16,896 nucleotides of DNA from CAWUIH01 sp963922495 (GCA_963922495.1 CAWUIH010000033.1:1-16896); one strand, 5' to 3'; counted from the first letter of the stretch, positions 8,148-15,276 are shown. Numbers and translations are program-made. Notes: generated from the sequence alone by a model not told the origin.

Positions 8148-8659
8148 AAATTTTAGTAAACGTTCCTAAGCAAACTATGAGTATTTTTGAAGGATATCAA
8201 GTGATTGCTAAATACCTTGTATCAACTTCTCGTAATGGCGTTGGCGAACTTTTGAACTCTGAAAAAACACCTAGAGGTTGGCACCAAATTCGAGCTAAAA
8301 TTGGCGGAGATTGTCAAATTAATACGGTGTTTATTAACCGTCGCCCTACGGGTGAAATTTTTTGTCCTAGTATGCGACAGCTATACCCAAAAAGAGAATG
8401 GATACTTACCCGCATACTATGGCTTTCTGGCTTGGAGGTTGGTAAGAATCGACTGGGTTCAGTTGATACTATGCGCCGCTACGTTTACATTCATGGCTGT
8501 GGAGATGACGTTGATATTACTATTCCTCGTTCCAGAGGTTGTATATGCATGTTAAATCAAAACCTTATGGATCTTTATAATCGCGTTATTCCAGGAACCC
8601 AAGTCTATATCGATGAATACGACAGTGAGCATTTACCATCTTTTGAGAACATGTTATAA
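8144..8659 (+). CDS. YkuD-family L,D-transpeptidase-like protein with altered active-site motif
   Basis: The 171-residue protein fits the YkuD fold, whose members make 3-3 crosslinks or attach proteins to peptidoglycan. It has the conserved first His in YIHGCGDD (H117) and nucleophile Cys133 in SRGCICM. The family motif is usually S-H-G-C-(I/V)-R-(M/L). Here His is Arg and the conserved Arg is Cys135 (TGC at 8546-8548, one transition from CGC), so activity may be changed or lost. No clear signal peptide is seen: the protein begins MKILVNVPKQTMSIFEG, which is already the first strand of the domain. GTG 8144 overlaps the miaA stop by four bases and GGGAG at 8133-8137 is a good ribosome binding site. 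A YkuD gene close to nagZ suits a cell-wall role. Confidence 0.85.
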   Translation: MKILVNVPKQTMSIFEGYQVIAKYLVSTSRNGVGELLNSEKTPRGWHQIRAKIGGDCQINTVFINRRPTGEIFCPSMRQLYPKREWILTRILWLSGLEVGKNRLGSVDTMRRYVYIHGCGDDVDITIPRSRGCICMLNQNLMDLYNRVIPGTQVYIDEYDSEHLPSFENML

Positions 8660-8670
8660 GTGTCTCGGTT

Positions 8671-9261
8671 ATGGATCGTGCGGAAGAAATATTAAAGTTT
8701 TGGTTTGGGCGCGTGGAACAAACGGTTGTTCCTTCTGAGAAGCGTTCTAGGATATGGTTTAGTGACAGTATTGAAGTTGCCGAGCAAATCAAGCTGAAGT
8801 TTGGTCGTGATTTGGATGCAGTTAAATCGGGGGATTATGACCATTGGATACTAACACCCAGAGGCCAGTTAGCACTTATTATCGTTTTGGATCAGTTTCC
8901 TAGACATATTTATTTGAATTCATTGGAAGCATTTTCTCAAGATGAAAAGGCATTGCAAATCTGCCTTCAAGGTATTGAACAGCAACAAGACCATCATTTA
9001 AGCTTGATTGAACGCGTTTTCTACTACTTCCCATTGCTGCATTCTGAAAATATCCAACATCAGCAAGGAGCTATTAACGCTTATCAAGTGTTGTTGGATA
9101 CTTCGCTACCTGAAACTCGAATCATTTACCAGAGTTTTTTGAAGTTTGCACAGCAGCATTTTTCAGTAGTGAGTCGTTTTGGAAGATTTCCACAACGTAA
9201 TCCAGTCCTAGGACGTGAATCTACCGAAAAAGAAATTAAATACTTAGAAGACTTAAAGTAG
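8671..9261 (+). CDS. DUF924 family protein
   Basis: This 196-residue protein belongs to the uncharacterised DUF924 family, which folds as an alpha-helical, TPR-like protein. Family hallmarks in order are ILKFWFG near the start (7-13), the central LIIVLDQFPRHIY motif (about 70-82), a helical stretch with ERVFYYFPLLHSE, and the C-terminal RFGRFPQRNPVLGRESTEKE. It lacks a signal peptide or membrane segment, so it is probably cytosolic. It starts 11 bases after the transpeptidase stop, with only a weak ribosome binding site. No biochemical function is known to me, and co-transcription with cell-wall genes is the only contextual hint. Confidence 0.88.
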   Translation: MDRAEEILKFWFGRVEQTVVPSEKRSRIWFSDSIEVAEQIKLKFGRDLDAVKSGDYDHWILTPRGQLALIIVLDQFPRHIYLNSLEAFSQDEKALQICLQGIEQQQDHHLSLIERVFYYFPLLHSENIQHQQGAINAYQVLLDTSLPETRIIYQSFLKFAQQHFSVVSRFGRFPQRNPVLGRESTEKEIKYLEDLK

Positions 9262-9276
9262 TTTTCGTGAGGAGAT

Positions 9277-9609
9277 ATGAAAGAAGAAAAGCGTATATAC
9301 CGTGTGATTTTTTCACAAGAAGATAAAATCTATGAAGTATTTGCACAATACATCACTGAGGAAAGTTTAGTTGGATTCATAGAAATTGAAGAATTAGTAT
9401 TTTCTGAGCATAGCCCGGTGGTAGTTGATCCCTCGGAAGAGAAGCTCAAAAATGAGTTCCGTGGCGTTAAGCGCAGTTATATTCCAATGCATATGATTTT
9501 ACGTATTGATGAAATGGAAAAGCGTGGTACTCCGAAAATAAAAGCACCCAAAAAACAAAATAATGTACATTACTTTAAAGGCTACTCGAAACCTGCTGAT
9601 CAGGAATAA
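9277..9609 (+). CDS. DUF1820 family protein
   Basis: This 110-residue protein matches the small proteobacterial DUF1820 family. The recognisable pattern is RIYRVIF near the start, VFAQYI, GFIEIEELVF, then VVDPSEEKLKNEFRGVKR and YIPMHMILRIDEMEKRGTPKI. The C-terminal twenty residues are basic and lysine-rich (KAPKKQN). No transmembrane or export signal is visible. It begins 15 bases after DUF924, with a strong but close GAGGAG (9269-9274), and stops three bases before nagZ. In the genomes I know, family members also sit beside nagZ-type genes. Function is unknown. Confidence 0.88.
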   Translation: MKEEKRIYRVIFSQEDKIYEVFAQYITEESLVGFIEIEELVFSEHSPVVVDPSEEKLKNEFRGVKRSYIPMHMILRIDEMEKRGTPKIKAPKKQNNVHYFKGYSKPADQE

Positions 9610-9612
9610 AAA

Positions 9613-10551
9613 ATGCGTGCTGTTATTACCAATATTGAAGGGACAACACTGACAGCTGAGAATCGAGAATTAGTCCAGCACCCTCGTGTTTTCGGGGTCA
9701 TTTTTTTTTCGCGAAATTATGAAAATCCACAACAACTCAAGTCACTCGTTGCCGAAATAAAAAAAGTGAATCCCGCTTTACTCTTTGGTGTTGATCAAGA
9801 AGGAGGACCGGTGCAACGTTTTAAAGAAGGTTTTCCTGAATGTCCAGCAATGCAACACTTTGGGAAACTTTACCAACAAGATAAACAATTAGGTATTGCT
9901 TCATTGCAGAAAACTGTTAGAGCAATAGCACAAAAACTCTCTGACTGCGGTATTAACCTCAATTTTGCTCCGGTGTTGGACCTTAATTTGGGTGTTAGTC
10001 AAGTCATTGGGCTTCGCAGTTTTAGTTCAGATCCTCATGATGTTGCTCATCTTGGCTCTGTGGTAATTGAAACACTCTTGAAAACAAATATTTTGTCAGT
10101 TGGTAAACATTTTCCAGGTCATGGAGGAGTGGTTGCCGATTCTCATCATGAGTTACCATTAGATTCTCGTGATAGAATGGAAGTAGAGCGGGGAATGATC
10201 CCGTTCAAGAAGCTATTGCATAAATTACCCGCAGTAATGCCGGCTCATGTGGTGTATCAGCAATACGACAATCAGCCTGCAACCTTTTCTCGATTTTGGT
10301 TGCAGCAACTATTACGACGAGAACTCAGTTATCAAGGAGTTATCATAAGTGATGACTTAACAATGCAAGCGGCCACATATGCCGGAAATTATGTTGAGCG
10401 TGCAAACTTAGCCTTAGAGTCGGGTTGTGATCTGCTGACAGTGTGTAATAATTATACTGAGACAGTAAAAATACTCAAAGAATTAGAAAAATACCATAAT
10501 CCCTCATCTCTACAGCGGATTAAGCAATTTCGGAGTACAATCTGTGGCTAA
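9613..10551 (+). CDS. nagZ: Beta-N-acetylhexosaminidase NagZ (peptidoglycan recycling)
   Basis: NagZ is a cytosolic glycoside hydrolase family 3 enzyme that removes GlcNAc from anhydromuropeptides, a recycling step that in many Gram-negatives also sets AmpC induction. The 312-residue single-domain form is seen here. Motifs are GVDQEGGPVQRF, FAPVLDLN, RSFSSDP, KHFPGHG at 165-171 with DSHHELP following, and the nucleophile-bearing IISDDLTM with Asp247. It has no signal peptide, as expected. It sits three bases after DUF1820, and the MscS gene overlaps its end by eight bases. Together with the upstream amidase and transpeptidase it gives the region a cell-wall theme. Confidence 0.96.
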   Translation: MRAVITNIEGTTLTAENRELVQHPRVFGVIFFSRNYENPQQLKSLVAEIKKVNPALLFGVDQEGGPVQRFKEGFPECPAMQHFGKLYQQDKQLGIASLQKTVRAIAQKLSDCGINLNFAPVLDLNLGVSQVIGLRSFSSDPHDVAHLGSVVIETLLKTNILSVGKHFPGHGGVVADSHHELPLDSRDRMEVERGMIPFKKLLHKLPAVMPAHVVYQQYDNQPATFSRFWLQQLLRRELSYQGVIISDDLTMQAATYAGNYVERANLALESGCDLLTVCNNYTETVKILKELEKYHNPSSLQRIKQFRSTICG

Positions 10552-11695
10552 TTTTATCGCAACTCATCAATGGTACCTCAAAATCACTGTTACGTTTGTA
10601 ATTGGTTTTGTGATCAGTATCGCAGACTATGCTTCATACTCACGTTTGATGCCTCGATTGAAAAAACGCGGTAGTTTATGGACAGTAGCCATTTGGAGCG
10701 CAATACACCGCCCCATTCAAATATATATTTGGTTACTGGTCATCACATTTTTACTGACTATTTTTGCACAGCAATTTAGTTTTGTGAAAGATATCAATAC
10801 AGCCATAGGTGCTACTCGACTAGTACTTACTTGCCTACTAATTTTTTGGTTTCTAATGCGCTTGATTAAATCCACAGAATTGTCTTTCATCGAGCGTGCG
10901 CGTAGAGGTCAAAGTCATATTTCTGACCCTACCAGTATTAATGCCATCGCACAATTAGTTCGTGTGGCTATTATGATCGTGGTTTTATTAGTAGTATTAC
11001 AAACCATTGGTGTAAAAATGTCAGCACTACTAGCTTTTGGTGGTGTAACAACCGCAGTTGTTGGTTTTGCCGCTAGAGATTCTCTAGGAAATTTCATTGG
11101 CGGTATGATGCTATATTGGGATCGACCTTTTTCAGTTGGTGATTGGGTACGCTCCCCCGATCGTAATATTGAAGGAACTGTTGAGCATATTGGTTGGCGC
11201 TTAACGCGAATTCGTACTTTTGATAAAAGGCCACTGTATGTCCCAAATGGCGTTTTATCTAATATTGCTATTGAAAACCCATCACGGATGACAAATCGTC
11301 GCATCAAAGCGCTATTCGGTGTGCGTTACGATGATGCTAACCAAGTGCGTGGTATCACTACAGCTATCGAAGAAATGTTACAAACACACCCTGACATTGA
11401 TCAAAATCAAACCACATTTGTTGCCATGGTTGAGTTTGGTGCATCATCATTGGAGGTGTTGATTTACACTTTCACAAAAACGACTGAATGGGTGAAGTTT
11501 CAGCGTATACAGCAAGATGTTTTTATAAAAATACTTCATATTATTAGTTCTTTTGGAGCAGAGTGTGCTTTTCCAACCCAAACCTTACATATACCCAATG
11601 ACGTTTTGGTCGATTTAAAGGAAGGCGCTTCGGATGATCGAAGACAGTACGGTAATCATTCCAAAGAAGAGCATGCTAAAAATGATATTGCCTGA
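10544..11695 (+). CDS. MscS-family mechanosensitive channel
   Basis: This inner-membrane channel opens under membrane tension to release solutes on osmotic downshift. At 383 residues it is larger than E. coli MscS (286). Hydrophobic segments lie at about 10-28, 52-72, 87-107, 130-152 and 157-185, so about five helices precede the beta domain. The last is the pore helix, with the diagnostic LLAFGGVTTAVVGFAARDS followed by LGNFIGGMMLYWDRPFSVGDWV and RTFDKRPLYVPN. The C-terminal domain is cytosolic. It starts with GTG 10544, eight bases inside the end of nagZ, with GGAG at 10532-10535. The hpt start overlaps its end. Which MscS subfamily it belongs to is uncertain. Confidence 0.92.
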   Translation: MANFIATHQWYLKITVTFVIGFVISIADYASYSRLMPRLKKRGSLWTVAIWSAIHRPIQIYIWLLVITFLLTIFAQQFSFVKDINTAIGATRLVLTCLLIFWFLMRLIKSTELSFIERARRGQSHISDPTSINAIAQLVRVAIMIVVLLVVLQTIGVKMSALLAFGGVTTAVVGFAARDSLGNFIGGMMLYWDRPFSVGDWVRSPDRNIEGTVEHIGWRLTRIRTFDKRPLYVPNGVLSNIAIENPSRMTNRRIKALFGVRYDDANQVRGITTAIEEMLQTHPDIDQNQTTFVAMVEFGASSLEVLIYTFTKTTEWVKFQRIQQDVFIKILHIISSFGAECAFPTQTLHIPNDVLVDLKEGASDDRRQYGNHSKEEHAKNDIA

Positions 11696-12242
11696 ACAAA
11701 TTCAAGATGTACTGAATAAATCCACTTGTTTGTATTCCAGAATGCAAATTAACGCTGCATTAGATCGAATGGCTGCTCAAATTCACAACGCATTGTCGGA
11801 AACCAATCCAATTTTTTTGTGTGTTGTGGTCGGTGGTATTATTCCACTAGGGAACTTATTACCCAGATTAGACTTTCCACTGGAAGTAGATTATATCCAC
11901 GCTACTCGTTACGATGGTGAAATTCGTGGTCAAGCATTGCAATGGAAAGTTGAACCAAGTAACAAAATGAAAGGCCGTACTGTAGTGATTGTTGATGATG
12001 TTCTTGACGGCGGCATTACTTTAAGCGCTATTATTGCATCCTGTCGACAAAAAGGTGCTAAGGCAGTGTTTACTGCGGTGCTAGTAGATAAAAAAGAGGC
12101 ACGACTTTCTGGTGGCCATCCATATGCCGATTTTACTGGACTTGAGATTGATAACCACTATGTTTTTGGTTATGGCATGGACTACAAAGGTTATTTACGC
12201 AATGCGCCAGGCATTTATCGAGTTGCTCCAGAGCATGAATGA
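11682..12242 (+). CDS. hpt: Hypoxanthine-guanine phosphoribosyltransferase
   Basis: This purine-salvage enzyme joins hypoxanthine or guanine to PRPP to form IMP or GMP. With the start chosen it has 186 residues. The PRPP-binding loop is VIVDDVLDGGIT at about 103-114, with CVVVGGIIPLGNLL earlier and YVFGYGMDYKGYLRNAPGIY near the end, typical of the type found in Legionella and Pseudomonas. Three in-frame ATGs exist at 11634, 11673 and 11682. I chose 11682 because AAGAAGAG ends ten bases upstream and MILPEQIQ matches the expected N-terminus. This start overlaps the MscS gene by 14 bases and ends the long operon. Confidence 0.93.
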   Translation: MILPEQIQDVLNKSTCLYSRMQINAALDRMAAQIHNALSETNPIFLCVVVGGIIPLGNLLPRLDFPLEVDYIHATRYDGEIRGQALQWKVEPSNKMKGRTVVIVDDVLDGGITLSAIIASCRQKGAKAVFTAVLVDKKEARLSGGHPYADFTGLEIDNHYVFGYGMDYKGYLRNAPGIYRVAPEHE

Positions 12243-12682
12243 ATCATCTAGGAATAATTTCTCAGTTTAGACTGTAAGGTTGTTACTAAAATTTAATAAA
12301 TTTTGACTTCTCAATGTACTGTAATTGGAATAATTTTGATTAATACTTAATACCTCAAACAGTGGAAAATCAATATAATTGAGTTCCCAACTTCGCATTC
12401 GTCGGGTTTGTAATCCGTTGCTGCTCTTTTCGCAAAATAAATTTTCTAGTATCCGGTAAACGATAATTCCTTGAATTTTTGTTAGTGACAGACAGGGTAA
12501 TGACCTTACTAAAGTCAAAGTCACTAGAATTTATTTCAGGCCATTATTACTGATTGATTGCACGTCGTGTAAGGTGTGAAAACACAATCATTTCAACATG
12601 GTAAGTTCTCGCCCATGTATATCCAGTTACAAGTAAAATACTCTACACAACAAATTTAAATAGATTTTTCATGAATCATTAT
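12243..12682. other. Non-coding stretch downstream of hpt
   Basis: About 440 bases contain no gene I can support. An AT-only perfect hairpin, AAAATTT (12288-12294) with AAATTTT (12298-12304), follows the operon and could slow polymerase, but it lacks a T-tract after the stem. A tight TGTG-AAAA-CACA hairpin lies near 12577-12588. A minus-strand open frame at 12267-12524 starts with GTG and resembles no family I know. It could be chance or a gene remnant. Confidence 0.5.
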
Positions 12683-12846
12683 CCTGGGAAAAGCGGTTGA
12701 TCACGATTAAATGGTGCAACAGATTAATTGAAATCGCGTAATAAAAATTGTCGAAGTCGGCTTCGTTGGTGATGAGAAGAATTTTTATTACGCAAGATGA
12801 ATCAAGAGGGTATGCCAGAAATCGTGATTCAACTGCTTTTTCTAAG
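12683..12846. mobile_element. MITE-like palindromic element, copy 3 (best preserved)
   Basis: This 164-bp element has terminal inverted repeats that pair at 22 of 26 positions plus one gap; all four mismatches are transitions. The left end begins CCTGGGAAAAGCGGTTGA. The right end read on the other strand begins CTTAGAAAAAGCAGTTGA. An exact 5-bp direct repeat ATTAT flanks it (12678-12682 and 12847-12851). The inner stem is a perfect 14-bp inverted repeat, GCGTAATAAAAATT (12736-12749) with AATTTTTATTACGC (12780-12793), and CGAAG-TCGG-CTTCG forms an apical hairpin. It has no transposase gene. It ends just upstream of the likely ttcA promoter. Confidence 0.8.
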
Positions 12847-12858
12847 ATTATATGACCT

Positions 12859-12886
12859 TTGACAATAGTCGGCGTCATCTTTTAAA
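12859..12886 (+). promoter_or_regulatory. Possible ttcA promoter
   Basis: A perfect -35 box TTGACA at 12859-12864 is followed after 16 bases by a poor -10 box TTTAAA at 12881-12886. It lies 12 bases beyond the end of repeat copy 3 and about 75 bases before the ttcA start. The flanking ATGAC (12852-12856) and GTCAT are inverted around the -35 box, so an operator is conceivable but unproven. Confidence 0.35.
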
Positions 12887-12963
12887 AACAATAATGCTTT
12901 ACTCAATTAACAAAAATCTGTAGTCTATTGATTTTTATATTATTAAGTGTTAAGGATTTTAGC

Positions 12964-13767
12964 ATGGTGTCGAGTCGTACTGAGAAAAAGTTGATGTATT
13001 ACATAAAAAAAGCGATGAGCGATTATCACATGATTCAAAAAGGTGATCGCGTGATGGTTTGTGTCTCTGGTGGTAAAGATTCATATTCTTTATTGAATAT
13101 TCTCAATTTGATTCGCACTGAATCTAATTATAAATTTGATTTATTTGCCTTTACCTTGGACCAATCCCAGCCAGGATGGAATGATACGAAGATGCGTTAT
13201 TGGATGGAGCAAAAACGCATACCCTTTGAAATACTCACCAAAGATACTTATTCTATTGTTAGAGAAAAAACTGCTGCTGGAAAAACCTACTGTTCATTAT
13301 GTTCACGATTGCGTCGTGGTATCATTTACCGCTATGCAGAAGAAAATAACTTTAATAAGATAGCATTAGGACATCATCGTGATGATTTAATTGAAACCTT
13401 GATGCTATCAGTACTGTATAATGGTCAAATTTGCTCGATGCCACCTAAACTGATTTCTGATAGCAAACAGCATATCGTTATACGCCCTATGGCTTACTGC
13501 CAAGAAAAAGACATTATAAATTATGCAGATGAGCAACGGTTTCCAATCATTCCCTGTAATTTATGTGGTTCACAAGACAATTTAATGCGACAACGAGTGA
13601 AGGTGCTCATAGCACAACTAGCACAGGAAAACCCTAAAGTACCCAGTAATATGCTGCGAGCTTTAAGTAATATACGTCCTAGTCAGTTGATGGACCGTGA
13701 ACTGTGGGATTTTAAAAATTTAATAGCCATGAACACGTCGACCGAATCTAAACTATCGTCGAAATAA
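12964..13767 (+). CDS. ttcA: tRNA 2-thiocytidine biosynthesis protein TtcA
   Basis: TtcA is an iron-sulfur PP-loop ATPase that thiolates C32 of certain tRNAs. Visible motifs are SGGKDS at 35-40 (ATP adenylation loop), YCSLCSRLRRGI with C110 and C113, the GHHRDD block, and IPCNLCGSQDN with C198 and C201. These supply the cysteines that hold the cluster. The protein is 267 residues, somewhat shorter than the E. coli enzyme (311), mostly at the termini. ATG 12964 is preferred because AAGGA at 12952-12956 is seven bases upstream; an in-frame upstream start at 12928 adds a hydrophobic stretch that does not belong to the family. The gene stands alone after a 720-bp gap. Confidence 0.95.
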   Translation: MVSSRTEKKLMYYIKKAMSDYHMIQKGDRVMVCVSGGKDSYSLLNILNLIRTESNYKFDLFAFTLDQSQPGWNDTKMRYWMEQKRIPFEILTKDTYSIVREKTAAGKTYCSLCSRLRRGIIYRYAEENNFNKIALGHHRDDLIETLMLSVLYNGQICSMPPKLISDSKQHIVIRPMAYCQEKDIINYADEQRFPIIPCNLCGSQDNLMRQRVKVLIAQLAQENPKVPSNMLRALSNIRPSQLMDRELWDFKNLIAMNTSTESKLSSK

Positions 13768-13808
13768 CAATACAAGAACTAACAAGCAAAGGTTTGAGTT
13801 CAACCAAA

Positions 13809-13836
13809 TTGTTAAACTTTATTACTTTACTATAGC
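13809..13836 (+). promoter_or_regulatory. Possible thpR promoter
   Basis: TTGTTA at 13809-13814 and TATAGC at 13831-13836, separated by 16 bases, form a plausible sigma-70 promoter about 64 bases before the thpR start. A small inverted sequence, TTGAGTTCAA at 13794-13803, lies just upstream of the -35 box. This is a pattern match only. Confidence 0.4.
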
Positions 13837-13899
13837 ATATACAACAATGTGAGTTTTATTGCACCAATGTAAAAAAGGCGCTTGAATGAGGTAAGCTTC

Positions 13900-14442
13900 A
13901 TGAGGATATTTATTGGATTGTCGTTATCACAGCAAGAAAGATACAAATTACATAGTTATGTTGCCAATTTACGTACAGCATATCCTGGTGCAAAATGGAC
14001 AACAATAAATAATTATCATTTAACGCTCTGTTTTTTAGGAAAGATTACGCATGACGCTCTGAAAAAAGTTATTATGTTAGTAGAGGAGGTGGCTTATAAC
14101 AGTAACTCATTTTGTTTTTATATCAATAAATTAAATTACATATCTCAACAAAAAAATAAAATTTATGTTGCTCATATTGCAGAGGTTAGTTTATTAGAAA
14201 AGCTTCATAAAAGGATTTATGATGCCTTAAAAGCACATAATTTTCTATTACAACAAGGATTTTTTGTGCCACATGTAACCTTGGCAGAAGTCCGTGGTGA
14301 CGTTGGTAGAATTCCTCACATTGTTATCGATCCCCTCAAAGTAGTGGCTGACAAGGTCACGGTGTATGAGAGTCAACCAAAACATGGGATAAGTCATTAT
14401 ACAATTGTTGACACATTTCCATTTTCCTCTTGGGCAGATTAA
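13900..14442 (+). CDS. thpR: RNA 2',3'-cyclic phosphodiesterase (ThpR/LigT family)
   Basis: This 2H phosphoesterase opens 2',3'-cyclic phosphate ends of RNA to 2'-phosphates, and in vitro members can also ligate tRNA halves. The 180-residue protein has the two catalytic H-x-T motifs, HLTLCFLG starting at H40 and HVTLAEV starting at H125, at the usual spacing, and the N-terminal MRIFIGLSLS strand. ATG 13900 has TGAGG eight bases upstream and gives the family N-terminus; the longer frame from TTG 13882 adds six unlikely residues. It is followed by a likely terminator. Confidence 0.93.
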   Translation: MRIFIGLSLSQQERYKLHSYVANLRTAYPGAKWTTINNYHLTLCFLGKITHDALKKVIMLVEEVAYNSNSFCFYINKLNYISQQKNKIYVAHIAEVSLLEKLHKRIYDALKAHNFLLQQGFFVPHVTLAEVRGDVGRIPHIVIDPLKVVADKVTVYESQPKHGISHYTIVDTFPFSSWAD

Positions 14443-14461
14443 GTTACACTATGGCTGATTT

Positions 14462-14485
14462 ATGTATTTGATAATACATTTTTTT
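14462..14485 (+). terminator. Likely intrinsic terminator after thpR
   Basis: ATGTATT (14462-14468) and AATACAT (14473-14479) form a perfect 7-bp stem with a 4-base loop, followed directly by a run of six T (14480-14485). The stem holds only one G-C pair, so it is weak, but placement 20 bases after the thpR stop fits termination. Confidence 0.45.
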
Positions 14486-14514
14486 GATACAAACAATAGA
14501 TTATAGGTTTTGCC

Positions 14515-14811
14515 ATGAGTGAATCTATCGATGATATCACCGTATCTTACATAGAAGACGGTGTTGAAACCCTCAAAGAGTTAGACAAATTTATCCTCTC
14601 AAAAGGAGCTTGGGCCACGATTATTTTTAAGATACAAACCTGGAATCGTACTAAACAAGTTTACAATCCTGTTAGTTATACGATTCGTCGCTATCAAAAG
14701 CGCAATGGCGAGTTTAGCCAACGATCTAAGTTTAATATTTCTAGCCGTGATCAAGCTGAGAAAATTGTAGAAGTTCTGAGCGCATGGATACGTGATGAGA
14801 CACCAAATTAA
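14515..14811 (+). CDS. Small conserved hypothetical protein
   Basis: This 98-residue soluble protein has no domain name I can assign, but its pattern looks like a widespread proteobacterial hypothetical family. Landmarks are YIEDGVETLKELDKFILSKGAWATIIFK, then YTIRRYQKRNGEFSQRSKFNISS, then a C-terminal helix (QAEKIVEVLSAWI). The strongly basic middle (RRYQKRNG) could contact nucleic acid, though that is only a guess. The start is ATG 14515 with AGG about eight bases upstream. Its stop codon overlaps the stop of the convergent thioesterase gene. Confidence 0.75.
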   Translation: MSESIDDITVSYIEDGVETLKELDKFILSKGAWATIIFKIQTWNRTKQVYNPVSYTIRRYQKRNGEFSQRSKFNISSRDQAEKIVEVLSAWIRDETPN

Positions 14812-15236
14812 TTTTTTCTAACGAGGACTGCCATAGTTAGGCGTGTGACAGAAATCAATTGACTTTGCTCATTAGTAATAGATATTCCCCACACATGAGT
14901 ACTTTTCCCAAGGTGAAATGGTGAGGCTTTACCATAAACAAAACCGCTGCGAACAGATTTGATGTGATTGGTGTTAATATCTAAACCAACGCAATAAAAA
15001 TGTTTTTGCTCAACGCATAGATTAGATGCAATGCTCCCCACTGTTTCAGCTAATACACAAGAGGCCCCACCGTGCATAATGCCCAGAGGTTGATGGGTGC
15101 GCTGATCAACTGGCATTCTAGCTATGATGAAATCGTCACCAATTTTTGTGAACTCAATGCCCAGATACTCAATCATTGTATTCTTGCTACGTTCTGTAGC
15201 AAACTGTATTGATGCTGCTGTTTTCCAGATAGCCAT
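14808..15236 (-). CDS. Hotdog-fold acyl-CoA thioesterase (YdiI/MenI-like, PaaI family)
   Basis: The 142-residue protein closely follows E. coli YdiI (MenI), a thioesterase that hydrolyses 1,4-dihydroxy-2-naphthoyl-CoA and other aromatic acyl-CoAs. Shared landmarks are MAIWK at the start, the IGDDFIIARMPVDQRTHQPLGIMHGGAS block, catalytic Glu64 in VLAETVGS, LDINTNHIKSVRSGFVYG and the C-terminal TRLTMAVL. It is the only minus-strand gene in the window. It converges on the small hypothetical gene with overlapping stop codons and diverges from the dehydrogenase gene. Substrate cannot be fixed without knowing whether a menaquinone pathway is present, so I leave the symbol blank. No strong ribosome binding site is visible. 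Confidence 0.9.
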   Translation of the reverse strand: MAIWKTAASIQFATERSKNTMIEYLGIEFTKIGDDFIIARMPVDQRTHQPLGIMHGGASCVLAETVGSIASNLCVEQKHFYCVGLDINTNHIKSVRSGFVYGKASPFHLGKSTHVWGISITNEQSQLISVTRLTMAVLVRKN

Positions 15237-15276
15237 GATATTAGATTATCATAAATGGTATTCATTTCTGAAATAA

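Noticed and set aside
10915..11307. Minus-strand 130-codon frame inside the MscS gene
   Set aside because: It is fully antisense to the conserved pore and beta-domain coding sequence, and its translation has no recognisable motif.
11634..11681. Upstream start for hpt at 11634, which would give a 62-base overlap with the MscS gene
   Set aside because: The extra 16 residues do not look like the family, and the purine-rich AAGAAGAG is well placed for ATG 11682.
12288..12304. AAAATTT-AAT-AAATTTT hairpin as the operon terminator
   Set aside because: The stem is AT only and lacks a following T-tract, so it is too weak to call a terminator.
12267..12524. Minus-strand 85-codon open frame in the gap after hpt
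   Set aside because: It begins with GTG, has no convincing ribosome binding site and resembles no family I recognise. A chance frame or remnant is more likely.
12669..12878. Minus-strand 69-codon open frame across repeat copy 3
   Set aside because: It is the translation of the palindromic element itself and is not kept open in copies 1 and 2, so it is not a gene.
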